Of a stretch of DNA of 64,000 nt, positions 35,139-43,964 are shown in pieces. Location: assembly GCF_013205025.1 (NCBI RefSeq), contig NZ_JABMLE010000003.1:310001-374000 (forward strand), written 5' to 3'. How positions within the stretch are numbered: position 1 is the stretch's first letter; every line of letters begins with the position of its first letter. Position numbers and translations under genes: made by a program. The notes under the pieces were generated by a model. The model was not told the DNA's origin. It saw only the letters and a program-made list of their open reading frames with translations, and did no database searches. The DNA is from Rathayibacter sp. VKM Ac-2857 (lineage in GTDB: Bacteria; Actinomycetota; Actinomycetes; Actinomycetales; Microbacteriaceae).

Positions 35139-36479
35139 CTACGAGGTGTAACCCGCCTGGATGGTGTCGAGGACCTGGTCGGTGCTCGAGCCGTCGATCC
35201 AGTCGACGATGCCCTTGAAGAAGCTGTCGGAGCCGACGGCCTTGGGCATCAGGTCGGAGGCGTCGAAGCGGAACGTGGTGCCCGGGTCCTGGAGGATCGA
35301 GATCGAGCTGCGCAGCAGGTCGCTGCTCGCGTTCGCCGGGTCGAGGCCGGTGTTGGCCGAGATGACTCCGCCGAGCGAGACACGGCTGTTCGCCCAGTCG
35401 GCGCTGGCCAGGTACTCCTGCACCTTCGCGGTGTCCTCGTCGTTCGAGAACGCGGCGACGAACTCGCCACCACCCGTCACGGCCTGGTCGTCGTCCGCGG
35501 AGATCGGCGGGGTGAGGAACGCCCACACGTCGCCGTCCTCCGCCACGGTCGCGTCCGCTCCGGTGAGGAAGCCCTCGAAGAAGGACGCCTGGTGGGTCAG
35601 CGCGCAGGACCCGTTCGCGATGTTCTGCGCGACGTCACCGAAGGCCGTGGAGTTGATCGACGACACGTCGCCGTAGCCCGCGTTCACGAGCGTCGGGTCG
35701 AGCAGGATCGAGCCGACCTTGTCGAACGCGGTCTTGATCGAAGGGTCGGTGAACGGGGTGTCGCCCGCGACCCACGAGTCGTAGACGTCCGGACCCGACT
35801 CGCGGAGCACGGCGTCCTCGATCCAGTCCGTTCCCGGCCAGCCCGAGGCGGCGTCGGAGGCGAAGCCCGCGCACCAGGACGGTCCGCCGGACTTCTCGGC
35901 GATGGTCTTCCCCAGCGCCTCCATCTCGTCCCAGGTCGTCGGGACCGAGACGCCCCACTCGGCGAACTTCGCCGGCGAGTACCAGACGTAGCCCTTCACG
36001 CTCGCCATCAGCGGCGCGCCGTACTGGGTGCCGTCGACCTGGCCGTACTTCTGCCAGTCCTCCGACCAGTTCTGCTTCACGTTGGCCAGCGCGCCCTCGG
36101 GCAGCGCGACGACCTTGCCCGACGCGACCGTGTCGGCGAGCAGTCCCGGCTGCGGGAAGATCGCGAGGTCGGGGACGTCGCCGCCCTGCACCTTGATGCC
36201 GATCTGCTGCTCGAAGCCCTTGTCGCCGGTGTACTTGATGTCGATGCCCGACTCCTCCTCCCAGTCCGCCCAGGACTGCTCGAGCAGGGTGGCCTCGTCG
36301 CCGTTGATCGTGCCGTAGACGGTGACGGAGCCGTCGCCCGCCGCGGCAGCGCCGCTCGCGCCGCCCCCGGCGTTCGGGTCGTTGGGGTCGCTGCTGCTGG
36401 AGCAGCCCGCGAGCGCGATTCCGGCGGCCGCGAGAACGGCGACCGGAAGGGTGAGACGACGGTGCAGGGATGACCGCAT
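35139..36479 (-). CDS. Orphan sugar ABC substrate-binding lipoprotein (alpha-glucoside type)
   Basis: 446 residues from ATG 36479, preceded by GAGGAGGAAC. Lipobox ALAGC with Cys26. The fold is CUT1-like (VTVYGTINGDEATLLEQSWA; GYVWYSPAKFAEWGV) and resembles AglE-type alpha-glucoside receptors. No permease, ATPase or glycosidase gene adjoins it, so it either feeds a transporter encoded elsewhere or is a stranded component. A perfect LacI-type palindrome lies 74 bp upstream of the start. Confidence 0.85.
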   Translation of the reverse strand: MRSSLHRRLTLPVAVLAAAGIALAGCSSSSDPNDPNAGGGASGAAAAGDGSVTVYGTINGDEATLLEQSWADWEEESGIDIKYTGDKGFEQQIGIKVQGGDVPDLAIFPQPGLLADTVASGKVVALPEGALANVKQNWSEDWQKYGQVDGTQYGAPLMASVKGYVWYSPAKFAEWGVSVPTTWDEMEALGKTIAEKSGGPSWCAGFASDAASGWPGTDWIEDAVLRESGPDVYDSWVAGDTPFTDPSIKTAFDKVGSILLDPTLVNAGYGDVSSINSTAFGDVAQNIANGSCALTHQASFFEGFLTGADATVAEDGDVWAFLTPPISADDDQAVTGGGEFVAAFSNDEDTAKVQEYLASADWANSRVSLGGVISANTGLDPANASSDLLRSSISILQDPGTTFRFDASDLMPKAVGSDSFFKGIVDWIDGSSTDQVLDTIQAGYTS

Positions 36480-36552
36480 GGTTCCTCCTCGTTGAGTGAT
36501 GAAGCGACGAGGGGGAGTAGCCCCCCAGCTGCGTCTACCCAGAGTACGTCGT

Positions 36553-36568
36553 GAGAGAGCGCTCTCTC
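36553..36568. promoter_or_regulatory. Perfect 16-bp LacI-type operator palindrome
   Basis: GAGAGAGCGCTCTCTC is a perfect inverted repeat centred on the CG step typical of LacI/GalR-family operators (compare the CebR-type GGGAGCGCTCCC core). It lies in the leader of the orphan binding-protein gene, which points to repression of that gene by a LacI-family protein, perhaps not the one in this window. Confidence 0.65.
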
Positions 36569-36841
36569 GGTAACGATCCGGCGTCGGATCGGCGAAGACG
36601 CGGGCGGGCGTCCCTGCCGCGGTCACGCCGGAGCGGATTGCCCGCCCCCGCACCCTCCGCTTCCGGTAGCTTCGAGTCGCTCGGCATCCCGGTCCACCCG
36701 CCCGGCGTCCCCTTCCTCCCCGATCCTGGCGGGGCGGCAGAAGGACCCTCGCAGGCCCGGGCTCGGCGCGTCCTCGGGCGCCGCCCCGTCGCCGGCTCCC
36801 GCGTACCCGGCGCGGGAACGACCCCCCGAAAGGCGTCCCCG

Positions 36842-39800
36842 ATGGACCCCGCCCCCGCTCCGCGCACCCTTCTGCGAACGCCGCCCACCCGCCGCAGCCG
36901 CCTCCGCGCCTCGTTCCTCGCGATCGCCGCCGCCGCAGCCCTCGTCGTCGTCGGCCTCGTCGTCCCCACCGCGAGCGCCGACACCGCCTGCGCGCCCGGG
37001 CAGAACGCGATCGTCTGCGAGAACGCGAAGCCGGGCACCGACCCCTCCGTCTGGGACATCACCGGAGCCGGCGACCCGTCGATCCAGGGCTACTCCACCG
37101 ACATCAGCGTGAACGTCGGCCAGCGGATCGACTTCAAGATCGACACCGACGCCGCGGCCTACTCCATCGACGTCTACCGCACCGGCTGGTACTCCGGGAG
37201 GGGCGCCCGCCTGATCACCTCGGTGACCCCGACCGCGGCCCTCCCGCAGACTCAGCCCGAGTGCCTCTCCGACGTCACCACCGAGCTCTACGACTGCGGC
37301 ACCTGGGCCGTCTCGGCCGGCTGGGACGTCCCGAGCACCGCCGTCTCCGGCGTCTACGTCGCCCTGCTCACCCGCGCCGACACCGGCGGCCGAAGCCAGA
37401 TCACCTTCGTCGTGCGCGACACCGCCAGCACCTCGGCCGTGCTCTTCCAGACCTCCGACCCCACCTGGCAGGCCTACAACACCTACGGCGGCTCGAACTT
37501 CTACAGCGGCGGCGCGAACGGCCGCGCCTACAAGCTCAGCTACAACCGCCCCGTCACCACCCGCGGCGACAACCAGGGCCGCGACTTCTACTTCGCCAAC
37601 GAGTTCCCGCTGGTGCGCTTCCTCGAGCGCAACGGCTACGACGTCAGCTACTTCAGCGGCGTCGACGCCGACCGCTTCGGCTCGGCGCTCAAGCAGCACC
37701 GCTCCTTCCTCTCGGTCGGCCACGACGAGTACTGGTCCGGCGCCCAGCGCGCGAACGTCACCGCCGCGCGCGACGCCGGCGTGAACCTCCAGTTCCTCTC
37801 CGGCAACGAGAACTACTGGCGCACCCGCTACGAGCCCTCGCCGACCACCGGCGGCCAGGACTACCGCACCGTCGTCACCTACAAGGAGACCTGGGCGAAC
37901 GCCAAGACCGACCCGTCGACCGAGTCCACCGGCACCTGGCGCGACCCGCGCTTCGCCTCGGTGGCGAACGGCGGCGGCCGCCCCGAGAACTCCCTCGCCG
38001 GCACGCTCTACATGGTGAACTACTCCGACCTGCCGGTGACCGTCAGCGCCGCGGAGGGGAAGCTGCGGCTCTGGCGCAACACCTCGCTCACCGGCCTCGC
38101 CACCGGGAGCAGCGCCGCGCTGGCCCCGCACACCATCGGCTACGAGTCCAACGAGGACGTCGACAACGGCGCCCGGCCGCCCGGCCTGATCCGCCTCTCG
38201 ACGACGACCGGCGCCGTCCCCGAGTACCTGCAGGACTTCGGCACCACCGTCGCGGCCGGCACCACCCGGCACAACCTCACTCTCTACAAGGCCGCGAGCG
38301 GCGCGCTGGTGTTCTCCGCCGGCTCCGTCCAGTGGACCTGGGGCCTCGATCAGGAGCACGACGGCAACGGCGCAGCCGCGGACGTCCGGATGCAGCAGGC
38401 GCAGGTGAACCTCTTCGCCGACATGGGCGTGCAGCCGACCACGCTGATGAGCGGCCTGGTCGCCGCGACCAAGAGCACCGACACCGCGGGTCCGACCGTC
38501 TCGGTCACGAACCCGTCGGGCGCCACGAGCAAGGCCAACGGCGCCGCGGTGACGGTCTCCGGCACCGCCTCCGACGCCGCGGGCAAGGTCGCCGGCGTCG
38601 AGGTCTCGACCGACGGCGCCACCTGGCACCCCGCCTCCGGCACCACCTCGTGGACCTACAGCTACGTCCAGCACGGGACCGGCACCGGCACGATCCGCGT
38701 GCGCGCCGTCGACGACAGCGCGAACGTCGGCGCCGTTACGAGCCGCGCCGTCACCATCACCGGCACCGGCACCGTGTTCGGCGCCGAGGTGCCGAAGACC
38801 GCGGACTCCGGCGACGTCGATCCGGTCACGCTCGGCCTGCGCTTCACACCCACCGCGGACGGCTTCCTCCAGGGCGTGCGCTTCTTCAAGAGCGCGGCCA
38901 ACACCGGCGCGCACACCGGCACGCTCTGGAGCGTCGACGGCCGGCAGCTGGCCACCGTCGCCTTCGCGAACGAGACGGCGAGCGGCTGGCAGACCGCCAC
39001 GTTCGGCGCGCCCGTCGCCGTCACCGCCGGCACCACCTACGTCGTCTCGTACACGACCGCGACCGGCCACTACACGGCCGCGGACTGGTTCTGGTCGAGC
39101 GCCGGCTACGACGCCGCCCCGCTGAAGGTCGCCGGCGGCTTCGGAGCGACGCCCGCCGGGGTCTACAGCACGACCGGCGGCTTCCCGACCGACAGCTACC
39201 GCGCGAACAACTACTACGTCGACGCCGTCTACAGCACGGTCGACGCCACGCCGCTGAGCGTCGGGTCGCAGACCCCGCTGGCCGGCTCCTCGAGCGTCGC
39301 ACCGTCGACGAGCGTGTCGGCCGTCTTCTCGAAGGCGGTGACGGCGAGCACGGTCGTGATGACCCTGAAGACCGCCGCCGGCGCGAGCGTCGCGGGCAGC
39401 ACCTCCTACAGCGCCACCACCCGCACCGCCGTGTTCACGCCCACCGCCCCGCTCGCCGCCTCGACCGGCTACACCGCCACCCTCGCGGGCACCGCGACCG
39501 GCGGCGGCACCGTCACGGCCGGCGGCAGCTGGACCTTCACCACCCGGGCGCCCGACGCCGTCGTGGGAGCCTGCCCGTGCCGGCTCTTCGACGACTCGAC
39601 GACCCCCGGGATCGCACAGGTCGCCGAGGGCACGCCCGTCACCCTGGGCGTGCGCTTCGCACCGCTCGTGAACGGCACCGTCACGTCGCTCCGCTTCTAC
39701 AAGGGCCCCGGCAACACCGGCACCCACGTCGGCACGCTCTCGAACGCCGACACCGGCGCCGAGATCGGCCGGGCGACCTTCACCGCCGAGAGCACGGCCG

Positions 39801-40561
39801 GCTGGCAGCAGGTGACGTTCGCCACCCCGGTGGCCGTGACCGGCGGCACCGACTACATCGCCGCCTACACGACGACCACGGGCAACTACTCCGCCACGAT
39901 CAACGGCTTCGGTTCGGGATCGACGCGCGGCCCGCTCGTCACCGCGAGCGACTCCGGCGCCTACACGTACACCGGCGGCTTCGCGGGGCAGCGCTCGACC
40001 ACGAACTACCTGGTCGACGTCTCCTTCACGCCGTCGGCGACGCCCACGCCGACCCCGACGCCGACGCCGACGCCGGTCGCACCGACGGGCACCCGCCTGT
40101 TCGCCGACGCGACGCCCGCGACGGCCTCCGCCGAGGACTCCTCCTCGGTCGAGGTCGGGGTGGCCTTCACTGCGTCGACGGCGGGCAGCGCCACCGGCCT
40201 CGCCTTCTACAAGGGCTCCCGCAACACCGGCACCCACGTCGGCTCGCTGTGGGACGCCTCCGGCACGCGGATCGCGCAGGTGACCTTCACCGGCGAGACC
40301 GCGACCGGCTGGCAGAGCGCCGCCTTCGCGACACCGGTCGAGCTCGTGCCGGGCGCGCGCTACACGGTGTCGTACCTCGCGCCCGCGGGCTACTACGCGG
40401 CGACGGGAGGCGGGCTCGCGTCGCCGGTCACCAACGGGGCGCTGACCTCGGCCTCCGGGGGGAACGGGGTGTACCGCTACGGATCCGGCGGGGTCATGCC
40501 CGCGTCGTCGTACAACTCCACGAACTACTTCGTGGACGTGTACTTCCAGGCGAAGGGGTAG
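36842..40561 (+). CDS. Large secreted protein: N,N-dimethylformamidase-beta-like domain plus three DUF4082 domains
   Basis: 1239 residues from ATG 36842. Signal peptide ending SADT near residue 43. Residues about 55-540 match the N,N-dimethylformamidase beta-subunit-like domain (VDVYRTGWYSGRGARLI; SVGHDEYWSGAQR; LQFLSGNENYWRTRY), common in secreted actinobacterial proteins of unknown activity. An Ig-like segment follows, then DUF4082 domains starting near 643, 911 and 1081, each with FYKG/FFKS-x-x-NTG-x-H-x-G, and a bacterial Ig-like domain between the first two. A TPTPTPTPTPTP linker precedes the last. No cell-wall anchor. Presumably an extracellular glycan-binding protein. Confidence 0.8.
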   Translation: MDPAPAPRTLLRTPPTRRSRLRASFLAIAAAAALVVVGLVVPTASADTACAPGQNAIVCENAKPGTDPSVWDITGAGDPSIQGYSTDISVNVGQRIDFKIDTDAAAYSIDVYRTGWYSGRGARLITSVTPTAALPQTQPECLSDVTTELYDCGTWAVSAGWDVPSTAVSGVYVALLTRADTGGRSQITFVVRDTASTSAVLFQTSDPTWQAYNTYGGSNFYSGGANGRAYKLSYNRPVTTRGDNQGRDFYFANEFPLVRFLERNGYDVSYFSGVDADRFGSALKQHRSFLSVGHDEYWSGAQRANVTAARDAGVNLQFLSGNENYWRTRYEPSPTTGGQDYRTVVTYKETWANAKTDPSTESTGTWRDPRFASVANGGGRPENSLAGTLYMVNYSDLPVTVSAAEGKLRLWRNTSLTGLATGSSAALAPHTIGYESNEDVDNGARPPGLIRLSTTTGAVPEYLQDFGTTVAAGTTRHNLTLYKAASGALVFSAGSVQWTWGLDQEHDGNGAAADVRMQQAQVNLFADMGVQPTTLMSGLVAATKSTDTAGPTVSVTNPSGATSKANGAAVTVSGTASDAAGKVAGVEVSTDGATWHPASGTTSWTYSYVQHGTGTGTIRVRAVDDSANVGAVTSRAVTITGTGTVFGAEVPKTADSGDVDPVTLGLRFTPTADGFLQGVRFFKSAANTGAHTGTLWSVDGRQLATVAFANETASGWQTATFGAPVAVTAGTTYVVSYTTATGHYTAADWFWSSAGYDAAPLKVAGGFGATPAGVYSTTGGFPTDSYRANNYYVDAVYSTVDATPLSVGSQTPLAGSSSVAPSTSVSAVFSKAVTASTVVMTLKTAAGASVAGSTSYSATTRTAVFTPTAPLAASTGYTATLAGTATGGGTVTAGGSWTFTTRAPDAVVGACPCRLFDDSTTPGIAQVAEGTPVTLGVRFAPLVNGTVTSLRFYKGPGNTGTHVGTLSNADTGAEIGRATFTAESTAGWQQVTFATPVAVTGGTDYIAAYTTTTGNYSATINGFGSGSTRGPLVTASDSGAYTYTGGFAGQRSTTNYLVDVSFTPSATPTPTPTPTPTPVAPTGTRLFADATPATASAEDSSSVEVGVAFTASTAGSATGLAFYKGSRNTGTHVGSLWDASGTRIAQVTFTGETATGWQSAAFATPVELVPGARYTVSYLAPAGYYAATGGGLASPVTNGALTSASGGNGVYRYGSGGVMPASSYNSTNYFVDVYFQAKG

Positions 40562-40583
40562 GGGGCGCGGCGAGCTGACGGCG

Positions 40584-40970
40584 TCAGGCCGTCGGGAGGA
40601 GGTAGTCGTCGAGTGCGCGGCGCATGATGACGCTGAGCTCGACGTCCTCCAGCGCGGCACGGGCGGCGAGCCGTGCGTCGAGATTTTGAGGCAGCCGCAC
40701 CTGGCGCTTGACGGAGGGCCCGCCGCCGGCCCGTCCTTCGAGTCCGGGCCGTCCCCGTCCGATCGCCTCGCTGAGAGCGTCGGCGCCGATGAGGGACTCC
40801 AGCAGCTCGGTCGCGTTCTCGGCCGCTGCCGCTCCCTCGAAGACTTCGCCGTCGGCGGCGGGCTCGTACCGACCGGCTTCGATCCGCTCGGCCCAGGCGG
40901 AGTAGGCGCGCTGCTCGTCGTCGCTGACCGGTCCGCCGATCAGCGGGTCCGTCTGTGGGGTGCTACTCAT
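40584..40970 (-). CDS. Ribbon-helix-helix (CopG/Arc-like) protein
   Basis: 128 residues from ATG 40970, with GGAGGAAC upstream. The C-terminal 45 residues (VKRQVRLPQNLDARLAARAA, then ELSVIMRRALDDYL) are a ribbon-helix-helix DNA-binding motif. The N-terminal 80 residues are acidic. It looks like an antitoxin or small repressor, but no toxin gene is adjacent; upstream sequence is non-coding as far as can be seen. It overlaps no neighbour and ends 22 bp from the DUF4082 gene. Confidence 0.75.
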   Translation of the reverse strand: MSSTPQTDPLIGGPVSDDEQRAYSAWAERIEAGRYEPAADGEVFEGAAAAENATELLESLIGADALSEAIGRGRPGLEGRAGGGPSVKRQVRLPQNLDARLAARAALEDVELSVIMRRALDDYLLPTA

Positions 40971-41687
40971 GGCGGGTTCCTCCGTTCCTCGATGACTCGC
41001 TAGCTCAAGGTTCGAGCGACGTAGGGGCATGACGTGGGTGATCAGGGCATCCTGAGCACGCAGAGCCGCTCCGCCGCTTGCTGCTGGCAGCGCTCTTGCT
41101 CGCCGCGGCGGTCGACGGCCGCTCGGTCACGGTCTCTAAGGCAGGCCGATGACCATGAACAATCATGCGGCCGGCGACATCCTCGCCGCCCGTGAGTAAA
41201 CCCAGTCCATGTACAGCGTGCAGGACCCGAGTCGCGTTGAGCCTAGGTGGCACGGATCGATGTACCCCACCACAGGCGCGCGGCGTCCTACTCGCCGTCG
41301 ATCACGGACATGACCTCACCCCGATGACTTTTCGATTAGCGGCTACGACGATCGACTCGTTCGGCGCCGACGAGCCCGCCACTGAGGCAGTGGACGTCGA
41401 CGTCGACGTCGAGGCGGAGGTGGAGCCGACGACGCACTTCGATCCGACGGATGAGTCCATAGACAAGCGACTTGTCGGCGTCTAATGGCACTGAGATACG
41501 GCGTAGGGCTCCGGTGGCGGTCTGCAGTGGAAAGTGTCCCGGAGAACCTAAGGCATCGACCATCACCCGCGAAGCGGTGACGAGTGATGCGAAGGATTAC
41601 GGACAGATGCTGTGCAAATGCGGCATGCGCGCTGGCCAAGTCAATAGCGTAAATTCAGTCCCGTCGCAGATACCTCTTATGAGACAC
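40971..41687. other. Intergenic stretch with no supported gene
   Basis: About 717 bp with falling GC toward 41.7 kb. Short open frames exist, one giving an acidic peptide with EAVDVDVDVEAEVEPT (ATG 41324), but they lack ribosome sites and recognisable similarity. It may mark the left edge of the lower-GC patch that continues to about 43.9 kb. Confidence 0.5.
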
Positions 41688-42482
41688 TTAGTGCGCGAGT
41701 TCTGGCTCTTCGTCATCAGGCTCAACCATTGAGTCGAGAATACCTAGAAACGAATGTGCCGACAAATGCCAATCGACTGATTTTCCATCTAGCCCAGGGC
41801 CCTTGAGTGAAGAATCCACCACGTCGTCGTTCACAAGATGTCGTTGCGCTAGGCCTTCGACAACTGCAGCTCCGGCCGCAGCCAGACGATGTGAATCAAA
41901 ACCAGGCTTAAAGCGCATCTTCAAGACAGGCAATAGCTCGTCGTAGAATTCCGCCATGCGGTTGATGAAGATCCGCTCAGTTTCCCGAAGAGCGGCGAGA
42001 ATTCTCGATCGCTTCTCCTCTTCGGCAAGGCCGGGGAGAGTGGCAACGACAGCGTTGTAGGTGGCCCACTTCGGTGAGTTGACTGTCGACCAGTAATTCC
42101 GCTCTGCCGCTAATCGAACGGCTTCAACGAGAACCGCTCTACGCCCCGGTGCTTCGGCGAGACGAGTTAGATTTTCTTCGACTACTCGCTTGCCTATGAC
42201 AAGCGTCTCCGGGTCGTATGCGGCGCCAGAAAATTCGTCCGGTAAAACAAGTTCTTCCAGCAAGCGAGTGAAAAATTCTTCCTTACTCGCCCAGACCCTG
42301 TAGAACGAGGTTTTTGGAACCCCCGCAAGCTCCATGAGCTCATCCATGCGTAGATGCTCCAGACTCACAGTCAGGCCGTGTTGCTCCACAAGTCGCTTAG
42401 CCGTTTCCAGCAGCCTATGTTCGATTTCCGCCTGCGCCAGCCTCGTAGGCCGGGCCGAGCTTCCGGTCCACGACACGCTCAT
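41688..42482 (-). CDS. TetR-family transcriptional regulator
   Basis: 264 residues from ATG 42482. N-terminal helix-turn-helix: EIEHRLLETAKRLVEQHGL then LRMDELMELAGVPKTSFYRV. The long C-terminal half is helical and carries no recognisable ligand signature. Base composition is lower in GC than the flanks, suggesting acquisition with the two tiny genes divergent from it. The shared intergenic region holds a TTGACAC tandem that could be its operator. Confidence 0.88.
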   Translation of the reverse strand: MSVSWTGSSARPTRLAQAEIEHRLLETAKRLVEQHGLTVSLEHLRMDELMELAGVPKTSFYRVWASKEEFFTRLLEELVLPDEFSGAAYDPETLVIGKRVVEENLTRLAEAPGRRAVLVEAVRLAAERNYWSTVNSPKWATYNAVVATLPGLAEEEKRSRILAALRETERIFINRMAEFYDELLPVLKMRFKPGFDSHRLAAAGAAVVEGLAQRHLVNDDVVDSSLKGPGLDGKSVDWHLSAHSFLGILDSMVEPDDEEPELAH

Positions 42483-42569
42483 ATCCGGTACTCCATACAG
42501 TAAGTATGCGCCGTGTTCGTGAGCGCCGCGCGCACGTTCGAAAGCCAACACGGGACTTGAGGTTCCAAC

Positions 42570-42605
42570 TTGACACTTGACACGTCCTCCCGCGTGGTCT
42601 ACGGT
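42570..42605 (+). promoter_or_regulatory. Promoter for the 75-residue protein gene
   Basis: TTGACAC is repeated in tandem at 42570-42583. The second copy supplies a perfect -35 TTGACA (42577-42582), followed by a 17-bp spacer and -10 TACGGT (42600-42605). The -35 duplication may be the TetR operator. Confidence 0.6.
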
Positions 42606-42677
42606 CGTACTACGTCTCAGCCGTTGCGCTGAGAAACAGGCCGATCGGCCGCTGCAGTACCAACGACGGGAGCAGCA

Positions 42678-42905
42678 ATGAGCAACTGGGGCGAGGCAAT
42701 GGGTGGCGCAGACTCGGACGGCAACCCGATCACCGTGGCATTCGGGCAGGGAAAGCGTGATGGCGAGACGCTGCTCGGAGACGGGGATCGCAGCGAGCCG
42801 AAGGGTGAGTTCCACAAGAGTGAGAATCACGACCACTACGGCAAGGGATCCGGGCCGAACAACAACGGCACGAATCGCGGCCAGTACACCGGCCCGGGTC
42901 ACTAG
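42678..42905 (+). CDS. Small hydrophilic protein of unknown function (75 aa)
   Basis: 75 residues, MSNWGEAMGGADSDGNPITV to ...RGQYTGPGH. GGGAG lies 5 nt before the ATG and a consensus promoter upstream. It is Gly, Asn, His and Asp rich with no hydrophobic segment, so probably disordered and cytosolic. The tail GPNNNGTNRGQYTGPGH looks like a conserved C-terminal motif of small actinobacterial proteins, but I cannot name a family. Divergent from the TetR gene and perhaps its target. Confidence 0.75.
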   Translation: MSNWGEAMGGADSDGNPITVAFGQGKRDGETLLGDGDRSEPKGEFHKSENHDHYGKGSGPNNNGTNRGQYTGPGH

Positions 42906-42925
42906 GTCGGACCAGGGCGCTGGCC

Positions 42926-43144
42926 ATGAGCGATGAAGAGCTGATTAGAAGGTTCCTGGCGAAGAACGCAAGCTCGACGAGACCCGCCTGGGACAATCGT
43001 TCGGACACAAGTCGAGGTCATTCAATGACGGTCAAGACGTGTCCGGGGTGCGATGGCTCCGGTCACTTGCCGAGTCCAGTAAGGCCGGGAGACCGCGTCA
43101 CATGCACTTCCTGTGGCGGGGAAGGCGAGCTGGTCTATAACTAA
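42926..43144 (+). CDS. Small protein with two CxxCxGxG zinc-ribbon motifs
   Basis: 72 residues from ATG 42926, or 39 from ATG 43025, which has GAGG 7 nt upstream. Contains CPGCDGSG and CTSCGGEG, the DnaJ-type cysteine-rich zinc motif pair separated by about 15 residues. A DnaJ zinc-finger remnant, a small metallochaperone-like protein or an actinobacterial zinc-ribbon peptide are all possible. It follows the 75-residue gene by 20 bp and is probably co-transcribed. Confidence 0.65.
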   Translation: MSDEELIRRFLAKNASSTRPAWDNRSDTSRGHSMTVKTCPGCDGSGHLPSPVRPGDRVTCTSCGGEGELVYN

Positions 43145-43219
43145 AGCATTTACTCTCGAATCTCACGGAGTGAGTAACGGTCGTAGGTTATATTGAACTT
43201 GCTCGGTCGAAACGACGGC

Positions 43220-43267
43220 GGATTGGTAAGGGGGAAGGCGCATATGCGTTTTCCTTCTTACTGATTC
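43220..43267. other. Long RNA-type hairpin (22-bp stem, 4-nt loop)
   Basis: GGATTGGTAAGGGGGAAGGC at 43220 begins a self-complementary 48-nt segment with the loop ATAT. Most deviations from perfect complementarity are G-T, so they pair as G-U in RNA (for example 43231/43256 and 43237/43250). That asymmetry suggests a transcribed plus-strand structure: terminator of the small-gene pair, or a small structured RNA. No U tract follows. Confidence 0.55.
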
Positions 43268-43964
43268 ACCTGCTCCTCAATTGTAAACGTCGCTTGATGC
43301 CGGTAGCGGCGTGTCGTATAACGGCCAGAACGCCCGCGACCAGGGTCAGGTCCTCGTGGTCGCTGAGAAGATCGGCTAAAGTGCGGTTGTCGCCGGATCC
43401 CAGCACGCACGGTCACCTTCTAAGAAGTCAGCGGCAACGCGGGTGATGGATGTCGAGGCGCTTCGGCTGTCTGTGGTTGGGCGTCGCGAACTTGTGCGGG
43501 TCGGGCTGGAGGTCCCCGAACTCGTGGAGGATCGCCGCGGTGCGCCCCTTGACGACCACTCCGGGGTCGTGGACGCGACCCGCCCGGCAGCGTTGCGCGT
43601 TGGGTCGGTGCTGAGCCATTCGGGGCGGATGGAGTCAACGCCGCTGGGCGCCCCCGCGTTTCGCTACACGCAGTGGATGGACCGCTCGAGGCGACCTTGC
43701 TTGGTGAAACGGGTGAACTGCATGCGGCTTGCGCCGACCGAGGCTGTCTGGGTGGGGGTCAGCGTGCTTCACGAGCCTGACGGACACATCACCAGGCTCG
43801 CTCAGTGCTCCTACAGTCGTCACGTGGCGACTGTTGCACTAGAGAGATACATATCGGGCTTAGTCGCGCAGAGCAGCAAGGTTCGGCGCGCGACCGATGG
43901 AGCGGCGACTCGATCGCCCTGCCGCTGTCAGCCCCCGCCCCGGAGCGCGACGGATGATGGCGGG
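43268..43964. other. Intergenic stretch with no supported gene
   Basis: About 700 bp between the hairpin and the photolyase-like gene. A frame open from 43443 joins the photolyase frame, but its 174 codons bear no resemblance to that family and the family start is at 43965. Minus-strand fragments such as KGRTAAILHEFGDLQPDPHK look protein-like and could be a decayed gene I cannot identify. Confidence 0.45.

Noticed and set aside
41005-41253. 82-codon minus-strand frame upstream of the RHH gene as a toxin partner
   Set aside because: No toxin-family resemblance, low-complexity Ser/Arg tail and no ribosome site.
41324-41485. Acidic 53-residue peptide as a possible RiPP precursor
   Set aside because: No ribosome site, no maturase or transporter gene nearby, and the composition could be chance in GAC/GTC-rich DNA.
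43443-43964. N-terminal extension of the photolyase-like protein
   Set aside because: The extra 174 residues do not resemble any photolyase and the family begins at MFIPTRAAGLEAL (43965).
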